Shown piece after piece: positions 49,875-59,074 of a stretch of 64,000 nucleotides of DNA. A model generated the notes under the pieces. It did not search any database. It was given only the letters and a program-made list of their open reading frames with translations, and was not told the origin of the DNA. Position 1 is the stretch's first letter. Every line of letters begins with the position of its first letter. Made by a program: the position numbers and the translations under genes. The DNA comes from CAIYZT01 sp052387855 (GTDB lineage: Bacteria; Pseudomonadota; Alphaproteobacteria; Rhodobacterales; Rhodobacteraceae): positions 1 to 64,000 of the forward strand of contig JBQTIT010000053.1 in the NCBI GenBank assembly GCA_052387855.1. The letters are read 5' to 3'.

Positions 49875-51032
49875 TCAGATCCCGCCAAGATAGGTGGCGC
49901 GCAGCACCCTTGCGGCCAGCGCCAGCCGTTGCAGGATCCCGCCCATGGGCACATCCGCCCCCGCGATCAGCGGCACGGTCACATCGGCCAGACCGGGGCG
50001 GCGGATCACCAGTTGCGCCAGTTCCTGCCCCCGCGCGATGGGCGCCGGCAGGGGCGCGGCATAGACCACCTCGGCGCTGACCCCGTCATGGGCCAGCGCG
50101 GGCACCAGCAGGCGCAGATCCTCTGCCGGGACCAGCGCGACCGTCCGGGCCGCGCCCAGGTGGACCGGCGCCTCGGCGATCACCTCGCCGGCCCTGGCCA
50201 TCGTCTTCAGCGCGAACTGCCGCATCGCCCAGGAGGCGATGCGCTCGGCCTCTTCGGCGCGCTCGGCCTCGGAGGTCAGGCCCGACATGGCAAAGATGAT
50301 CCGCCGCTCGCCCTGCGCGAGCGAGCCGACCAGCCCGTAGCCCGCCTCCTGCGTGTGGCCGGTCTTGAGCCCGTCGGCCCCGATCCCCAGGCTGAGCAGG
50401 GGGTTGCGGTTGCGCGAATTGGCGGGCGCGCGGTCCTTGTAGTTGTACTCCGTCAGCGCGAAGAGCGGATAGTATTCGGGGAATTCCGTGATCAGGCGGC
50501 GCGACAAAAGGCCCAGATCGCGCATCGACATCCGGTGCCCCGGTTCCGGCCAGCCGCTGGAATTGACAAAGGTCGACTGTTCAAGCCCCAGGGCGCGCGC
50601 ACGTTCGGTCATCTGGGCGGCAAAGGCCTCTTCGGTACCGGCCAGACCCTCGGCCACCACGATGCAGGCATCGTTGCCCGAGTTGACGATGATCCCGCGC
50701 AAGAGCTCTTCGACCGTCGGCCGGTCACCCTGTTGCAGGTACATGGTCGATCCGCCCCGCGCCGTCATCTCGACCGCGCGCGCCGAGACGCCAAAGGCGG
50801 TGTCGGGGGTCACGCGGCCATCGCGCAGCGCCTCGAAAAGCATGTTGATCGTCATCAGCTTTGACATCGAGGCCGGCGGCACCGGCTCGGCGCCGTTCTT
50901 GTCCAGCAGCACGGTGTCGCTGGCCAGGTCATAGACCCAGGCCGCGGTGGCGCGTGTCTCGAACGCCAGGGCCGGCAGGGCCAGGGCGGCGGCGACAAGG
51001 GCAAGGAAAAGGGCGCGAAGACGAAGGGCCAT
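49875..51032 (-). CDS. D-alanyl-D-alanine carboxypeptidase (PBP5/DacF family)
   Basis: The 385-residue protein has a signal peptide (MALRLRALFLALVAAALALP). The penicillin-binding motifs are SMSK (SxxK, in VPPASMSKLMTI), SGN (IIVNSGNDACIVVAEG) and KTG (GADGLKTGHTQEAGYG). It removes the terminal D-Ala from peptidoglycan pentapeptides and controls cross-linking. A C-terminal PBP5-like domain covers about residues 290-360, and the hydrophobic/basic end could be an amphipathic membrane anchor. It is 19 nt downstream of the SPOR gene, and both act on the cell wall. Confidence 0.94.
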   Translation of the reverse strand: MALRLRALFLALVAAALALPALAFETRATAAWVYDLASDTVLLDKNGAEPVPPASMSKLMTINMLFEALRDGRVTPDTAFGVSARAVEMTARGGSTMYLQQGDRPTVEELLRGIIVNSGNDACIVVAEGLAGTEEAFAAQMTERARALGLEQSTFVNSSGWPEPGHRMSMRDLGLLSRRLITEFPEYYPLFALTEYNYKDRAPANSRNRNPLLSLGIGADGLKTGHTQEAGYGLVGSLAQGERRIIFAMSGLTSEAERAEEAERIASWAMRQFALKTMARAGEVIAEAPVHLGAARTVALVPAEDLRLLVPALAHDGVSAEVVYAAPLPAPIARGQELAQLVIRRPGLADVTVPLIAGADVPMGGILQRLALAARVLRATYLGGI

Positions 51033-51051
51033 GGGGCGGCTTTCCCTTGTG

Positions 51052-51897
51052 TCAGCGTTTCAGCAGGTAGGCATCGGCAAAGCCCGCGCCGCGGATCGCC
51101 TCCAGCACGGCGCCATCGCCGCGCGCGGTGACGCTCCAGAAGGTCTTGCCCTGCGCGGCCTCGCTGGAAACGCTGGCCGCGATCCCGGCCTGCGCCAGCA
51201 TCTGCACCGCGCGCTGGGCATTGGCCTCGACCGAGAAGATGCCGACCTGGATCAGGCCGCCGCCATCCGCCGCCGCCGGCGCGGTCGCATTCTGGATCGC
51301 GGCCGCCGCGATGTCGGTGATGTCGGCATCGGCATCGGCGTCGGCGTCGGGTGCCGGCGCTTCGGTCGGCGCGGCCGCTGTGGTCTGCTCGGTCGCGCTC
51401 GCCTGCCGGCGCAGGGCGGTCACCTCGATCATGGCGGGCTGGCCGGCCAGCAGGCCAAGCGCCTCGGCCGCGTCCGAGGAGATTTGCAGCAGCGGGCCGG
51501 GATTGTCGCGCTCGCGCCGGAACAGCGCCCCGATCACAAAGCGGCCGTTGGCCGGATTGCGCATGATCACCCGCTCGGGATCGACGACATCGGGCGAGGC
51601 GACCCAGACGCCGCCGAGCGAGGGGCGACCGTCCCACAGCGCCTCGTCCGTGACCGAAAAGACATCGGGCGCTTCGATGTTGTTGTTGGGCAGCGCGGCG
51701 GGTGCGGCGGGCGCCACGGGCTGGCCGGCGTCCAGAGAGAGCGCCTGGCTGTCCAGCGGCGCGGCCGAAATCGCGCCGCCGGCGATGGCTGCAAGGCCGC
51801 TGTCCGCGCTGGCCGGTGGCTTGCCGCTTTGGCAGGCGGCAAGCGCCAGGACAGCCCCGCCCGTCAGCAGCCAGATCCTGATCCGGTCAAATTCCAT
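51052..51897 (-). CDS. SPOR-domain lipoprotein
   Basis: The 281-residue protein has an N-terminal lipoprotein signal (IWLLTGGAVLALAACQSG, lipobox LAAC). A low-complexity linker contains (DA) repeats ending ADADADADIT around residues 188-200. A C-terminal SPOR domain (about residues 210-281) has LIQVGIFSVEANAQRAVQML, which binds denuded glycan strands at septa. A middle segment (FVIGALFRRERDNPGPLLQIS) may be double-psi-barrel-like, as in RlpA, but I am not certain. The start at 51897 was chosen because the lipobox follows. It heads the operon with the carboxypeptidase, suggesting septal wall processing. Confidence 0.85.
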   Translation of the reverse strand: MEFDRIRIWLLTGGAVLALAACQSGKPPASADSGLAAIAGGAISAAPLDSQALSLDAGQPVAPAAPAALPNNNIEAPDVFSVTDEALWDGRPSLGGVWVASPDVVDPERVIMRNPANGRFVIGALFRRERDNPGPLLQISSDAAEALGLLAGQPAMIEVTALRRQASATEQTTAAAPTEAPAPDADADADADITDIAAAAIQNATAPAAADGGGLIQVGIFSVEANAQRAVQMLAQAGIAASVSSEAAQGKTFWSVTARGDGAVLEAIRGAGFADAYLLKR

Positions 51898-52198
51898 GTC
51901 GCGCCCCAATGTTCCGGGTCCGGTCTTTGCCGGACTTGTCCTGTCCCGGGCCGTCCGATGGCGGCCCGATCGGGGCACGGGCCCCGGACAGCGGGCATCA
52001 TAGTGCTTTGTCCGGCGCAGGGAAAGCCACAAGGAGGCGGGCCGCCGCCGCCGGCGGAGATGCGCGCGCCGGCCCCCCGCGCCCCCCCGCGCGCCTCGCG
52101 CCATTGACCTGGCCTTGGGACCGCCCCTAGGATCGCGCCGGCTTGCCCCGCCATCCCGGGGCTGACGGGCGCGGCTGGGGCCGCGCCAAGGTGGGCCC

Positions 52199-52939
52199 AT
52201 GCGCGGCGCTGAATTCACGGGCCAGACCGCCGTCGTCACCGGCGGCGCGCAGGGCATCGGCGGGGCGGTGGCCGACCGGCTGGCCGAAGGCGGCGCGCGG
52301 GTCGTGCTGTGGGATCTTGACGGCGCGCTCGCCGGCGAAAAGGCCCGGGCGCTTGGCGGCCTGGCCCTTGAGGTCGACGTTGCGGACTGGGCCAGCGTCG
52401 AACAGGCCGCCGCCGCGACGCTGCGGGCCATGGGCAGGATCGACATCCTGGTCAATTCGGCCGGCATCGCCGGACCCAACGCGCCCCTGGCCGACTATGA
52501 CGTGGCCGCGTTTCGCCGCATCGTCGAGATCAACCTTCTGGGCACCTTTCACGTCAACCGGGCGGTGGTGCCGGCCATGCGGGCCCAGGGCTATGGCCGC
52601 ATCGTCAACATCGCCTCGGTCGCGGGCAAGGAGGGCAACCCCAATGCCTCGGCCTATTCGGCCGCCAAGGCGGGGGTGATCGGGCTGACGAAATCGCTTG
52701 GCAAGGAACTGGCCGACCTTGACATCGCGGTCAACTGCGTGACCCCCGCCGCAGCGCGCACGCGCATCTTTGATCAGATGAGCCCCGCCCACATCGACTT
52801 CATGCTGTCCAGGATCCCTCGTGGCCGCTTTCTGGAACTGCACGAGGCCGCCGCGATGATCTGCTGGCTCGTCTCGGCCGAGAACAGCTTTACCACCGCA
52901 GGGGTGTTCGACCTGTCGGGCGGGCGCGCGACCTATTGA
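52199..52939 (+). CDS. Short-chain dehydrogenase/reductase
   Basis: This 246-residue SDR has the cofactor motif TGGAQGIGGAVADRLAEG, an acidic residue after strand 2 (VVLWDLDG, suggesting NAD preference), NSAGIAG and the catalytic Ser...Tyr-x-x-x-Lys set (NIASVAGKEGNPNASAYSAAK). Many such enzymes oxidise sugars or 3-oxoacyl groups. Its closeness to the sugar-acid genes downstream suggests a sugar or polyol dehydrogenase, but the strand differs. ATG 52199 begins the standard SDR N-terminus. Confidence 0.88.
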   Translation: MRGAEFTGQTAVVTGGAQGIGGAVADRLAEGGARVVLWDLDGALAGEKARALGGLALEVDVADWASVEQAAAATLRAMGRIDILVNSAGIAGPNAPLADYDVAAFRRIVEINLLGTFHVNRAVVPAMRAQGYGRIVNIASVAGKEGNPNASAYSAAKAGVIGLTKSLGKELADLDIAVNCVTPAAARTRIFDQMSPAHIDFMLSRIPRGRFLELHEAAAMICWLVSAENSFTTAGVFDLSGGRATY

Positions 52940-53015
52940 GCCCTACGCCCTTTGCGAATCGCGCGCGGCCCGCTATGCCGGCCCCGCGCACCCCGGGGCA
53001 GCCCCCCGGCGCGCG

Positions 53016-53105
53016 GGAAGTGTGGCCGAGCGGTTTAAGGCTCTGGTCTTGAAAACCAGCGTAGGGGCAACCCTACCGTGGGTTCGAATCCCACCGCTTC
53101 CGCCA
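53016..53105 (+). tRNA. tRNA-Ser (anticodon UGA)
   Basis: This is a 90-nt class II tRNA. The acceptor GGAAGTG (53016-53022) pairs with CGCTTCC (53095-53101), with one G-U, followed by G and an encoded CCA. The anticodon stem CTGGT/ACCAG encloses the loop CTTGAAA, giving anticodon TGA. The long variable arm (gtaggggcaaccctac) and T-arm with GGTTCGAATCC support Ser identity. Confidence 0.97.
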
Positions 53106-53125
53106 GATTTCCGGATCGGTCGGCC

Positions 53126-54046
53126 CTAGAACCGGAACGGCGCCACCGTCTCGCGCCGGCCCAGCGCAAGGGCGTCGGCGACGTGGATCATCGGCGCCAG
53201 ATCGACGTCCGAGCGGCCCGCGGCCACAAGCTGCGCCATGCGGGCATAAAGCGCGGGGTATTCGCCCATGATGTCCTCGGCGCCGGTGACGGCGCGACCG
53301 TCCAGCTCCAAAAGGTTGCCGCCCATCCGCAGCGCCAGCGCCCCCTCGTCGGTGTCAACCGTGATGTCCCAGGTCTGCGGGCCGGTCTGGCGCCAGTCGA
53401 AATCGGCCGTCACGCCGCCCGAAAAGGTCAGCTCGGCCGCGATCGGGGTCTGGCAGTTTTCCGGAACGCTCAGCTTCGCGGCGGTCAGATGCACGGGGGC
53501 GGGCAGAATCTCGGTCAGGATCGACAGCGCGTTGATGCCGGGATCGAAAACGCCCATGCCGCCGGGCTCAAAGACCCAATGCTGGCCGGGGTGCCAGCGG
53601 CGCACATCCTCGCGCCAGGTGATGTGGGCCCGTCTGACCGCCTTGTCCGACAGCCAGGCCCTGGCCGGCGCCACCGCCCGCGCCATGCGGCTGTGCCAGG
53701 TGGCGAACAGCGTCAGGCCGCGCTCTGCCGCCAGCGCGGTCAGCGCCTGCACCTCGGCCAGCGTGGCGCCAGGCGGCTTTTCCAGCATCACATGCCGCCC
53801 CGCGCGCAGCGCCGCCTCGGCATAGGCAAAGCGCGGCACCGGCGGCAGGCAGAGCGAGACGGTGCCGACATCGGGGCGCGCGGCCAGAAAGGCGGCGAAG
53901 TCGGAATGCGTCTCGACCCCCGGGACCGAGCCTGCGCGCGAGACCGTGGCGGCAAGCTGCCAGTCGGGGCTGGCGGCCAGGGCCGGCACATGCTGGTCCA
54001 GCGCGATCTTGCCGACCCCGACAAGCGCGATCCCGGCACGCGCCAT
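53126..54046 (-). CDS. Gfo/Idh/MocA oxidoreductase, galactose/arabinose 1-dehydrogenase-like
   Basis: The 306-residue NAD(P)-dependent enzyme has the Rossmann motif ALVGVGKIALDQHVPALA and the EKP motif RHVMLEKPPGATLAEV with the catalytic-region lysine. GQHWVFEPGGMGVFDPGINA matches the pattern I associate with D-galactose 1-dehydrogenases, which also oxidise L-arabinose. The product lactone is opened and then dehydrated. The gene overlaps the arabonate-type dehydratase stop (ATGA), which strongly supports a joint role in the non-phosphorylative pathway. Start 54046 (MARAGIALVGVG) is set by the fold start. Confidence 0.85.
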   Translation of the reverse strand: MARAGIALVGVGKIALDQHVPALAASPDWQLAATVSRAGSVPGVETHSDFAAFLAARPDVGTVSLCLPPVPRFAYAEAALRAGRHVMLEKPPGATLAEVQALTALAAERGLTLFATWHSRMARAVAPARAWLSDKAVRRAHITWREDVRRWHPGQHWVFEPGGMGVFDPGINALSILTEILPAPVHLTAAKLSVPENCQTPIAAELTFSGGVTADFDWRQTGPQTWDITVDTDEGALALRMGGNLLELDGRAVTGAEDIMGEYPALYARMAQLVAAGRSDVDLAPMIHVADALALGRRETVAPFRF

Positions 54047-55788
54047 CAGTGGCTGTCCTTGCCCACCGGATTGCCCCGGCACCCTTTCATGAAGTCAAGA
54101 TCGGCCCCGGTGTCGGCCCCCTGCACATGCTGATGGTGCATCCTCGCATAGCCGGATGCGGGCGGCGTGATGCGGGTCTGCCACTTGGCCAGCCGCGCCG
54201 CCAGTTCAGCGTCAGAAATATCCAGATGCAGGCGCCGGTTCGGCACGTCCAGCTCGATCATGTCGCCGTTCTGCACCACGGCGAGCGGGCCGCCGGCAGC
54301 CGCCTCGGGCGAGGTGTGCAGGCAGACGGTGCCAAAGGCCGTGCCGGACATGCGCGCATCGGAAATGCGCACCATGTCGGTGATCCCCTTGCGCAGGATC
54401 TTGGGCGGCAGGCCCATGTTGCCGACCTCGGCCATGCCGGGATAGCCCTTGGGCCCGCAATTCTTCAGCACCATGACGCAGGTCTCGTCGATGTCCAGTG
54501 CTTCGTCGTTGATCTTGGCCTTGTAGTCGTCGATGTCCTCGAACACCACCGCCCGCCCCCGGTGGACCATCAGCGACGGCGTGGCCGCCGAGGGTTTCAG
54601 CACCGCGCCCTTGGGGGCAAGGTTGCCCTTCAGCACCACCACGCCGCCCGATTTCGTCAGCGCCTTGTCAGTGGGCAGGATCACGTCGGGGTTGTGGTTG
54701 ACCACGTCCTTGACCTGCTCCCACGCGGTCTGGCCCGAGACGGTCAGCGCGTCCTTGTGCAAGAGCCCGGCCTCGCCCAGCCGCTTGATCACCACCGGCA
54801 GCCCGCCGGCGTAGAAGAATTCCTCCATCAGGTATTTGCCCGACGGCATCAGGTTCACGATCGTCGGCACGTCGCGGCCGCAGCGGTCCCAGTCGTCCAG
54901 CGTCAGGTCGATGCCGACCCGGCCGGCGATGGCCAAGAGGTGGATCACCGCATTGGTGGACCCGCCGATGGCGGCATTGGTGCGGATGGCGTTTTCAAAG
55001 GCTTCCTTCTTCAGGATATCCGAAGGCTTCAGGTCATCCTTGACCATCTGCACGATGCGCCGGCCCGTCAGTTGCGCCATCACACGGCGCCGGCTGTCAA
55101 CCGCCGGAATGGCGGCATTGCCCGACAGCGCCATGCCCAGCGCCTCGGCCATGCTCGCCATGGTGCTGGCTGTGCCCATCGTGTTGCACGATCCCGGCGA
55201 GCGGCTCATCGAGGCTTCGGCCTCGACGAATTCCGCCGTGGTCATGGTGCCGGCCTTCACCGCTTCGGAGAATTTCCACAGATGGGTGCCGGAGCCGACG
55301 CGCTCGTTCTTGTAATAGCCGTTCAGCATCGGCCCGCCGGTCACCACGATCGAGGGCAGGTCGGTCGAAGCGGCGGCCATCAGTAGCGAGGGCGTGGTCT
55401 TGTCGCAGCCCACCAGGAGCACGCAGCCATCCATCGGCTGGCCGCGCATCTGCTCCTCGACCGCCATCGCGGCGAGGTTGCGGAACATCATCGCGGTGGG
55501 GCGAAAGGCGGATTCGCTGGTGGAAAACACCGGCACCTCGACCGGAAAGCCGCCCGCCTCGTAGATGCCATGCTTTACCCGCTGCGCGAGGTCGTTCAGA
55601 TGCGCGTTGCAGGGCGTCAGTTCCGACCAGGTGTTCAGGATGCCGATCACCGGGCGGCCGTCGAACAGATCGGGCGGAAAGCCCTGGTTCTTCATCCAGC
55701 CGCGATAATAGATGTTGTCCTTTTCGGTGCCGCCGAACCAGGTCTGCGAGCGGAGTTTGCGGGGCCAGGCGGCAGGTTTGAAGCTCAT
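54046..55788 (-). CDS. IlvD/EDD-family pentonate dehydratase (L-arabonate dehydratase-like)
   Basis: The 580-residue Fe-S dehydratase has family cysteines in LLVGCDKTTPSLLMA, SRSPGSCNTMGTASTMA and VLKNCGPKGYPGMAEVG. The N-terminus (RSQTWFGGTEKDNIYYRGWM) and the length are those of L-arabonate/D-fuconate/D-galactonate dehydratases, not of dihydroxy-acid dehydratase IlvD. It converts the aldonate to a 2-keto-3-deoxy acid. The overlap with the sugar 1-dehydrogenase gene supports that substrate class. The start at 55788 (MSFKPAAWPRKLRS) is preceded by weakly purine-rich sequence. Confidence 0.9.
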   Translation of the reverse strand: MSFKPAAWPRKLRSQTWFGGTEKDNIYYRGWMKNQGFPPDLFDGRPVIGILNTWSELTPCNAHLNDLAQRVKHGIYEAGGFPVEVPVFSTSESAFRPTAMMFRNLAAMAVEEQMRGQPMDGCVLLVGCDKTTPSLLMAAASTDLPSIVVTGGPMLNGYYKNERVGSGTHLWKFSEAVKAGTMTTAEFVEAEASMSRSPGSCNTMGTASTMASMAEALGMALSGNAAIPAVDSRRRVMAQLTGRRIVQMVKDDLKPSDILKKEAFENAIRTNAAIGGSTNAVIHLLAIAGRVGIDLTLDDWDRCGRDVPTIVNLMPSGKYLMEEFFYAGGLPVVIKRLGEAGLLHKDALTVSGQTAWEQVKDVVNHNPDVILPTDKALTKSGGVVVLKGNLAPKGAVLKPSAATPSLMVHRGRAVVFEDIDDYKAKINDEALDIDETCVMVLKNCGPKGYPGMAEVGNMGLPPKILRKGITDMVRISDARMSGTAFGTVCLHTSPEAAAGGPLAVVQNGDMIELDVPNRRLHLDISDAELAARLAKWQTRITPPASGYARMHHQHVQGADTGADLDFMKGCRGNPVGKDSH

Positions 55789-56010
55789 CAGGGTCTCACT
55801 GGGTTTGGGGGGCGCCGTGCCTCGGGGTCGGGCGCGGTGAGAAAGATGGACCGATCCTTGGGATTGTTCAATCCACCCCGTGGCGCCGGCAAGGCTGTCG
55901 TTAGTGGCGGCCCCGCACCCCAGCCCTTCCCCACGAGGGGAAGGGGGGGGAGGGATGGGGTGGGGGGGATTGGGGTCACATGCGCTCGCCCTGTCGCCCC
56001 GCGCGTCGGC
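55789..56010. other. Intergenic region upstream of the dehydratase
   Basis: No gene is supported. It holds a strongly biased tract at 55915-55975 in which ccccagcccttccccacgag is followed by a long purine-rich run of G and A. The hairpin CTTCCCC/GGGGAAG lies inside it. Such C-rich/G-rich intergenic repeats are common in GC-rich bacteria. The dehydratase promoter must lie here, but I see no clear boxes or operator. Confidence 0.5.
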
Positions 56011-56045
56011 GAAAAGACAAGGGGCGGGCAAGCCGCCCGCCCCTT
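56011..56045 (-). terminator. Intrinsic terminator after the TRAP transporter genes
   Basis: On the minus strand, a perfect 11-bp stem AAGGGGCGGGC / GCCCGCCCCTT (56019-56045) with a 5-nt loop is followed by TGTCTTTTC. It lies 38 nt downstream of the dctP-type stop and separates the TRAP operon from the dehydratase. Confidence 0.75.
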
Positions 56046-56083
56046 GAAGATGTGTTCCCCGAACAGGGCCGCCGGCGCGCGGC

Positions 56084-57175
56084 TCAGCGATAGGGGTAGC
56101 CGGCCTTGTCCATTGTGTCGGCGTACTTTTTGAACGCCTCGACCACCTTGGCCGAGCGCGGCGAGGAGGCTGCAACCTCATCCCAGAAGCCTTTGGAATC
56201 TTCCAGAACCTGCGCCCATTCGGCATCGGGCAGCGAGGTCAGTTCCATCTTCTCGCCCTCGACCCGCAGCTTGGCCTCGCCGCCCCAGTACCAGACGTTG
56301 CGGTAATAGTGCGACTGGTCGATGGTGATGCGGAACAGCTCCTGCAGGTGCGGCGGCACCTTTTGCCAGCTTGCCGTGTTGGCAAAGTAGCTGCCGAACC
56401 AGGCGCCGGTGACCGAGTTGGTCAGGGCGTATTTGCACACATCGGCCCAGCCGACCTCATAGGCTTCGGTAAAGCCGCACCAGGCCACGCCGTCGATCTC
56501 GCCGGTCTGCATGGCGACCTCGACGTTGTCCCAGGGGATCGTCACCGGGATCAGGCCATAACGGGCCAGGAACTTGCCCGCCGTCGGCACGCCAAAGACG
56601 CGCAGGCCGGCCATGTCGGCCAGGCTGCGGATCGGCTTGTCGACGGTGAAGATGTGCAAGGGGTCCCAGGCGCCGGCGGACAGCCAGGTCACGCCCTCGA
56701 CCTCGGAATAGGCCTCTTCCCAGATTTCCTTGAGCCCGTAGTAGCGGAACATCGCCGCCACATCGAGGCTGAAGCGGGTGGCGAACGGGAAGTAGCCGCC
56801 AAAGACCGAGATGTCGACCGGCGAGGCCATGGTCGCCTCGTCCGACTGCACGGCATCCAGCGTTCCGTTCTGCAGCGCGCGGAACAGGTCGGCCGTGGGC
56901 ACGAGCTGGTCGGCGTAGTAAAGCTCGATCTCCATCTCGCCATTGGCGGCGGCGTTGAAGGCGTCGATCTGCGGCTTGATCACATGGGCGCCCAGCGGCG
57001 CGCCGGAATAGGTCTGAAGGCGCCACTTGATCGGCCCGGTCTGGGCGATGACGGCGGGCGCTGCCAGCGTCGCACCGGCCAGGGCGCCGGCGCCGACGGC
57101 GGATTGGCGCAGAAAGTTCCGGCGCGAGGCAAGGATCGCCTCGGACGGGCTTTGCGGTTTCTTAGGATCGGTCAT
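56084..57175 (-). CDS. TRAP transporter substrate-binding protein (DctP family)
   Basis: This 363-residue periplasmic receptor has a twin-arginine leader (SRRNFLRQSAVGAGALAGAT) and a mature N-terminus QTGPIKWRLQTYSGAPLGAH. The conserved helix-strand region VFGVPTAGKFLARYGLIPVT and the ligand-clamp segment WDNVEVAMQTGEIDGVAWCG follow. Tat export means it folds before secretion. DctP proteins bind carboxylates, sugar acids or related solutes; the substrate here is undetermined, but sugar-acid genes lie on both sides. ATG 57175 is set by aggaga 6 nt upstream. It is the last gene of dctQ-dctM-dctP. Confidence 0.9.
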   Translation of the reverse strand: MTDPKKPQSPSEAILASRRNFLRQSAVGAGALAGATLAAPAVIAQTGPIKWRLQTYSGAPLGAHVIKPQIDAFNAAANGEMEIELYYADQLVPTADLFRALQNGTLDAVQSDEATMASPVDISVFGGYFPFATRFSLDVAAMFRYYGLKEIWEEAYSEVEGVTWLSAGAWDPLHIFTVDKPIRSLADMAGLRVFGVPTAGKFLARYGLIPVTIPWDNVEVAMQTGEIDGVAWCGFTEAYEVGWADVCKYALTNSVTGAWFGSYFANTASWQKVPPHLQELFRITIDQSHYYRNVWYWGGEAKLRVEGEKMELTSLPDAEWAQVLEDSKGFWDEVAASSPRSAKVVEAFKKYADTMDKAGYPYR

Positions 57176-57226
57176 CAGCACTCTCCTGTCGTTAACGGCC
57201 TCTGCGGCCTTGGGTGTTCCTTGGGT

Positions 57227-58564
57227 TCACCCCTTGACGTTGATCTGCTCGGGCAGCCACAGCGCGATCTGCGGGAACAGCATCAAGAGGATGATCGTCA
57301 GCACCATCATCGCCGCAAAGGGCCAGATGGAGCGGTAGATGTCCGGCAATGAGATCTCTTTCGGTGCAAGCGAGCGCATCAGGAAGAGGTTATAGCCAAA
57401 GGGTGGCGTGACATAGGCGATCTGGCAAGTGATCGTGTAGAGAACGCCGTACCAGATGAGCTGGTTGTCAAAGCCAAGGTCCAGGCTCTTGACCAGCGGG
57501 ATATAGAGCGGCGCGACGATCACCAGCATGGCGGTGTCGTCCAGGAACATGCCCAGGAGCAGAAAGCTGAGCTGCATCATGATGATGATCATCCAGGGGC
57601 TCATCTCCCACTGGGTCAGGAAGAGCGATTCGATGGCCCGCACCGCCCCCAGTCCGTCGAACACCGCGCCAAAGGCCAGCGCGGCCAGGATCAGCCACAT
57701 GAACATGCTGGACACCGCCAGCGTCTTCATCGAGGTCTCGCGGATCAGGCGCCAGGAAAACCGGCCCTTGGCGGCCGCCGCCAAGGTGGCGCAGGTCGCG
57801 CCCACGGCCGAGCTTTCCACCAGGCTGGTGTAGCCAAATACAAAGAGCCCGGTCATGAAGAAGAAGATCAGAAAGGGAATGATCCCGGCCCGCGCCCGCG
57901 CCAGTTTCTCGGCGAAGGGCATGTTCAGCTCTTCCTCCGGCACCGGCGGGGCCAGCCTGGGGTTCAGCCGCGCGCGGATCACGATGTAGACAATGAACAT
58001 GCCCGCCATCAGCAGGCCCGGCATCAGCCCGGCAAACCACAGCTTTGACACCGGCTGGCGCGCGATCATGCCGTAAAGCACCAGCACGACCGAGGGCGGG
58101 ATCAGGATGCCCAGCGACGAGCCGCCCTGCACCACGCCCGAGATCAGCACCTTGTCGTAGCCGCGCCGCAGCATCTCGGGCAGGGCGATGGTGGCGCCGA
58201 TCGCCATGCCCGCAACCGACAGCCCGTTCATCGCCGAGATGATCACCATCACCAGGATCGTGCCCACGGCCAGACCGCCCGGCACGCGCCCGACCCAGAC
58301 ATGCATCATCTTGTACAGATCCTCGGCGATGCCGGACTCCGCCAGGATATAGCCCATGTAGATGAACATCGGCAGCGTCAGCATCGCGTACCAGTTGAAG
58401 AGCTTGAAGACCTGGTTGTAGGGCAGCTCGACAGCGCCGTTGCCGTACAGCATCAGCGCGGCGCCTGACGCGACAAAGCCGATGGCGGCAAAGACCCGCT
58501 GGCCGGTGACCAGCAAAAGCGCCATCGAGGCGAACATCAACAGGGCGATCAGTTCATAGGACAT
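57227..58564 (-). CDS. TRAP transporter large permease (DctM)
   Basis: This 445-residue membrane protein has about 12 helices with the DctM signatures: LFVTGQRVFAAIGFV-like first helix (LLVTGQRVFAAIGFVASGAA), AVGTILVMVIISAMNGLSVA, LGILIPPSVVLVLYGMIAR and the C-terminal ITCQIAYVTPPFGYNLFLMR. It uses the sodium gradient to move the solute delivered by the binding protein. It begins immediately after the dctQ stop (no gap), showing translational coupling. Confidence 0.93.
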   Translation of the reverse strand: MSYELIALLMFASMALLLVTGQRVFAAIGFVASGAALMLYGNGAVELPYNQVFKLFNWYAMLTLPMFIYMGYILAESGIAEDLYKMMHVWVGRVPGGLAVGTILVMVIISAMNGLSVAGMAIGATIALPEMLRRGYDKVLISGVVQGGSSLGILIPPSVVLVLYGMIARQPVSKLWFAGLMPGLLMAGMFIVYIVIRARLNPRLAPPVPEEELNMPFAEKLARARAGIIPFLIFFFMTGLFVFGYTSLVESSAVGATCATLAAAAKGRFSWRLIRETSMKTLAVSSMFMWLILAALAFGAVFDGLGAVRAIESLFLTQWEMSPWMIIIMMQLSFLLLGMFLDDTAMLVIVAPLYIPLVKSLDLGFDNQLIWYGVLYTITCQIAYVTPPFGYNLFLMRSLAPKEISLPDIYRSIWPFAAMMVLTIILLMLFPQIALWLPEQINVKG

Positions 58565-59074
58565 CTAAAGACGCACTCCGCGCAGGGTGGCGATGTGCTT
58601 GAAGACCAGAGCAAAGGCTTGCAGCAGCATCAGGACAAGGCAGAGCGTCAACAGCGCCTTGATCGGAATGACCGACGGATTCCACATCGAGAATCGCCGC
58701 TCGCCGGTCTCGATCGCGTATTGCAGCGACGAGATCGAGCCGACCAGCATGGCCAGCAGGTAGCCGATCAGGCACCAGACGGTGACAAGATCGACCCCGG
58801 CCCGGCCGCGCTCGGACAGGTTGGCGTACCACAGGTCCATCCGGACATGGTCGTTGTTCTTGAGCGTCATCGGCCCGCCGAGAAAGTAATAGGCGGCCAG
58901 CGTGAACTGGGTGAACTCGATCGCCCAGTGGACCGGGATGTTCAGCACGTTGCGCGTGACCGCATCCAGCAAGAGCGTGCCGCCCATGACAAAGATCAGG
59001 CTGGCGGCCAGATAGCCGGTCAGGTCGGACATCCTGTCGATGCCGCGCACATAGCTGCGGATCAGGTGCGGCAT
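58565..59074 (-). CDS. TRAP transporter small permease (DctQ)
   Basis: The 169-residue protein has four membrane helices, with GYLAASLIFVMGGTLLLDAV, the conserved WAIEFTQFTLAAYYFLGGP and the DctQ-type RMDLWYANLSERGRAGVDLV loop. It pairs with DctM. It is the first gene of the operon, and its promoter lies in the 280-bp divergent region with the FAD/kinase operon. The start at 59074 follows no strong Shine-Dalgarno sequence. Confidence 0.9.
   Translation of the reverse strand: MPHLIRSYVRGIDRMSDLTGYLAASLIFVMGGTLLLDAVTRNVLNIPVHWAIEFTQFTLAAYYFLGGPMTLKNNDHVRMDLWYANLSERGRAGVDLVTVWCLIGYLLAMLVGSISSLQYAIETGERRFSMWNPSVIPIKALLTLCLVLMLLQAFALVFKHIATLRGVRL

Noticed and set aside
47176..50864. Long plus-strand frames of 793 and 624 codons
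   Set aside because: They lie opposite tatD, holB, tmk and the carboxypeptidase gene, all of which have full motif sets. The plus-strand translations are repetitive and basic.
54046..55788. Dihydroxy-acid dehydratase (ilvD) as the name of this gene
   Set aside because: The N-terminus, length and coupling with a sugar dehydrogenase fit the sugar-acid dehydratase branch better than IlvD.
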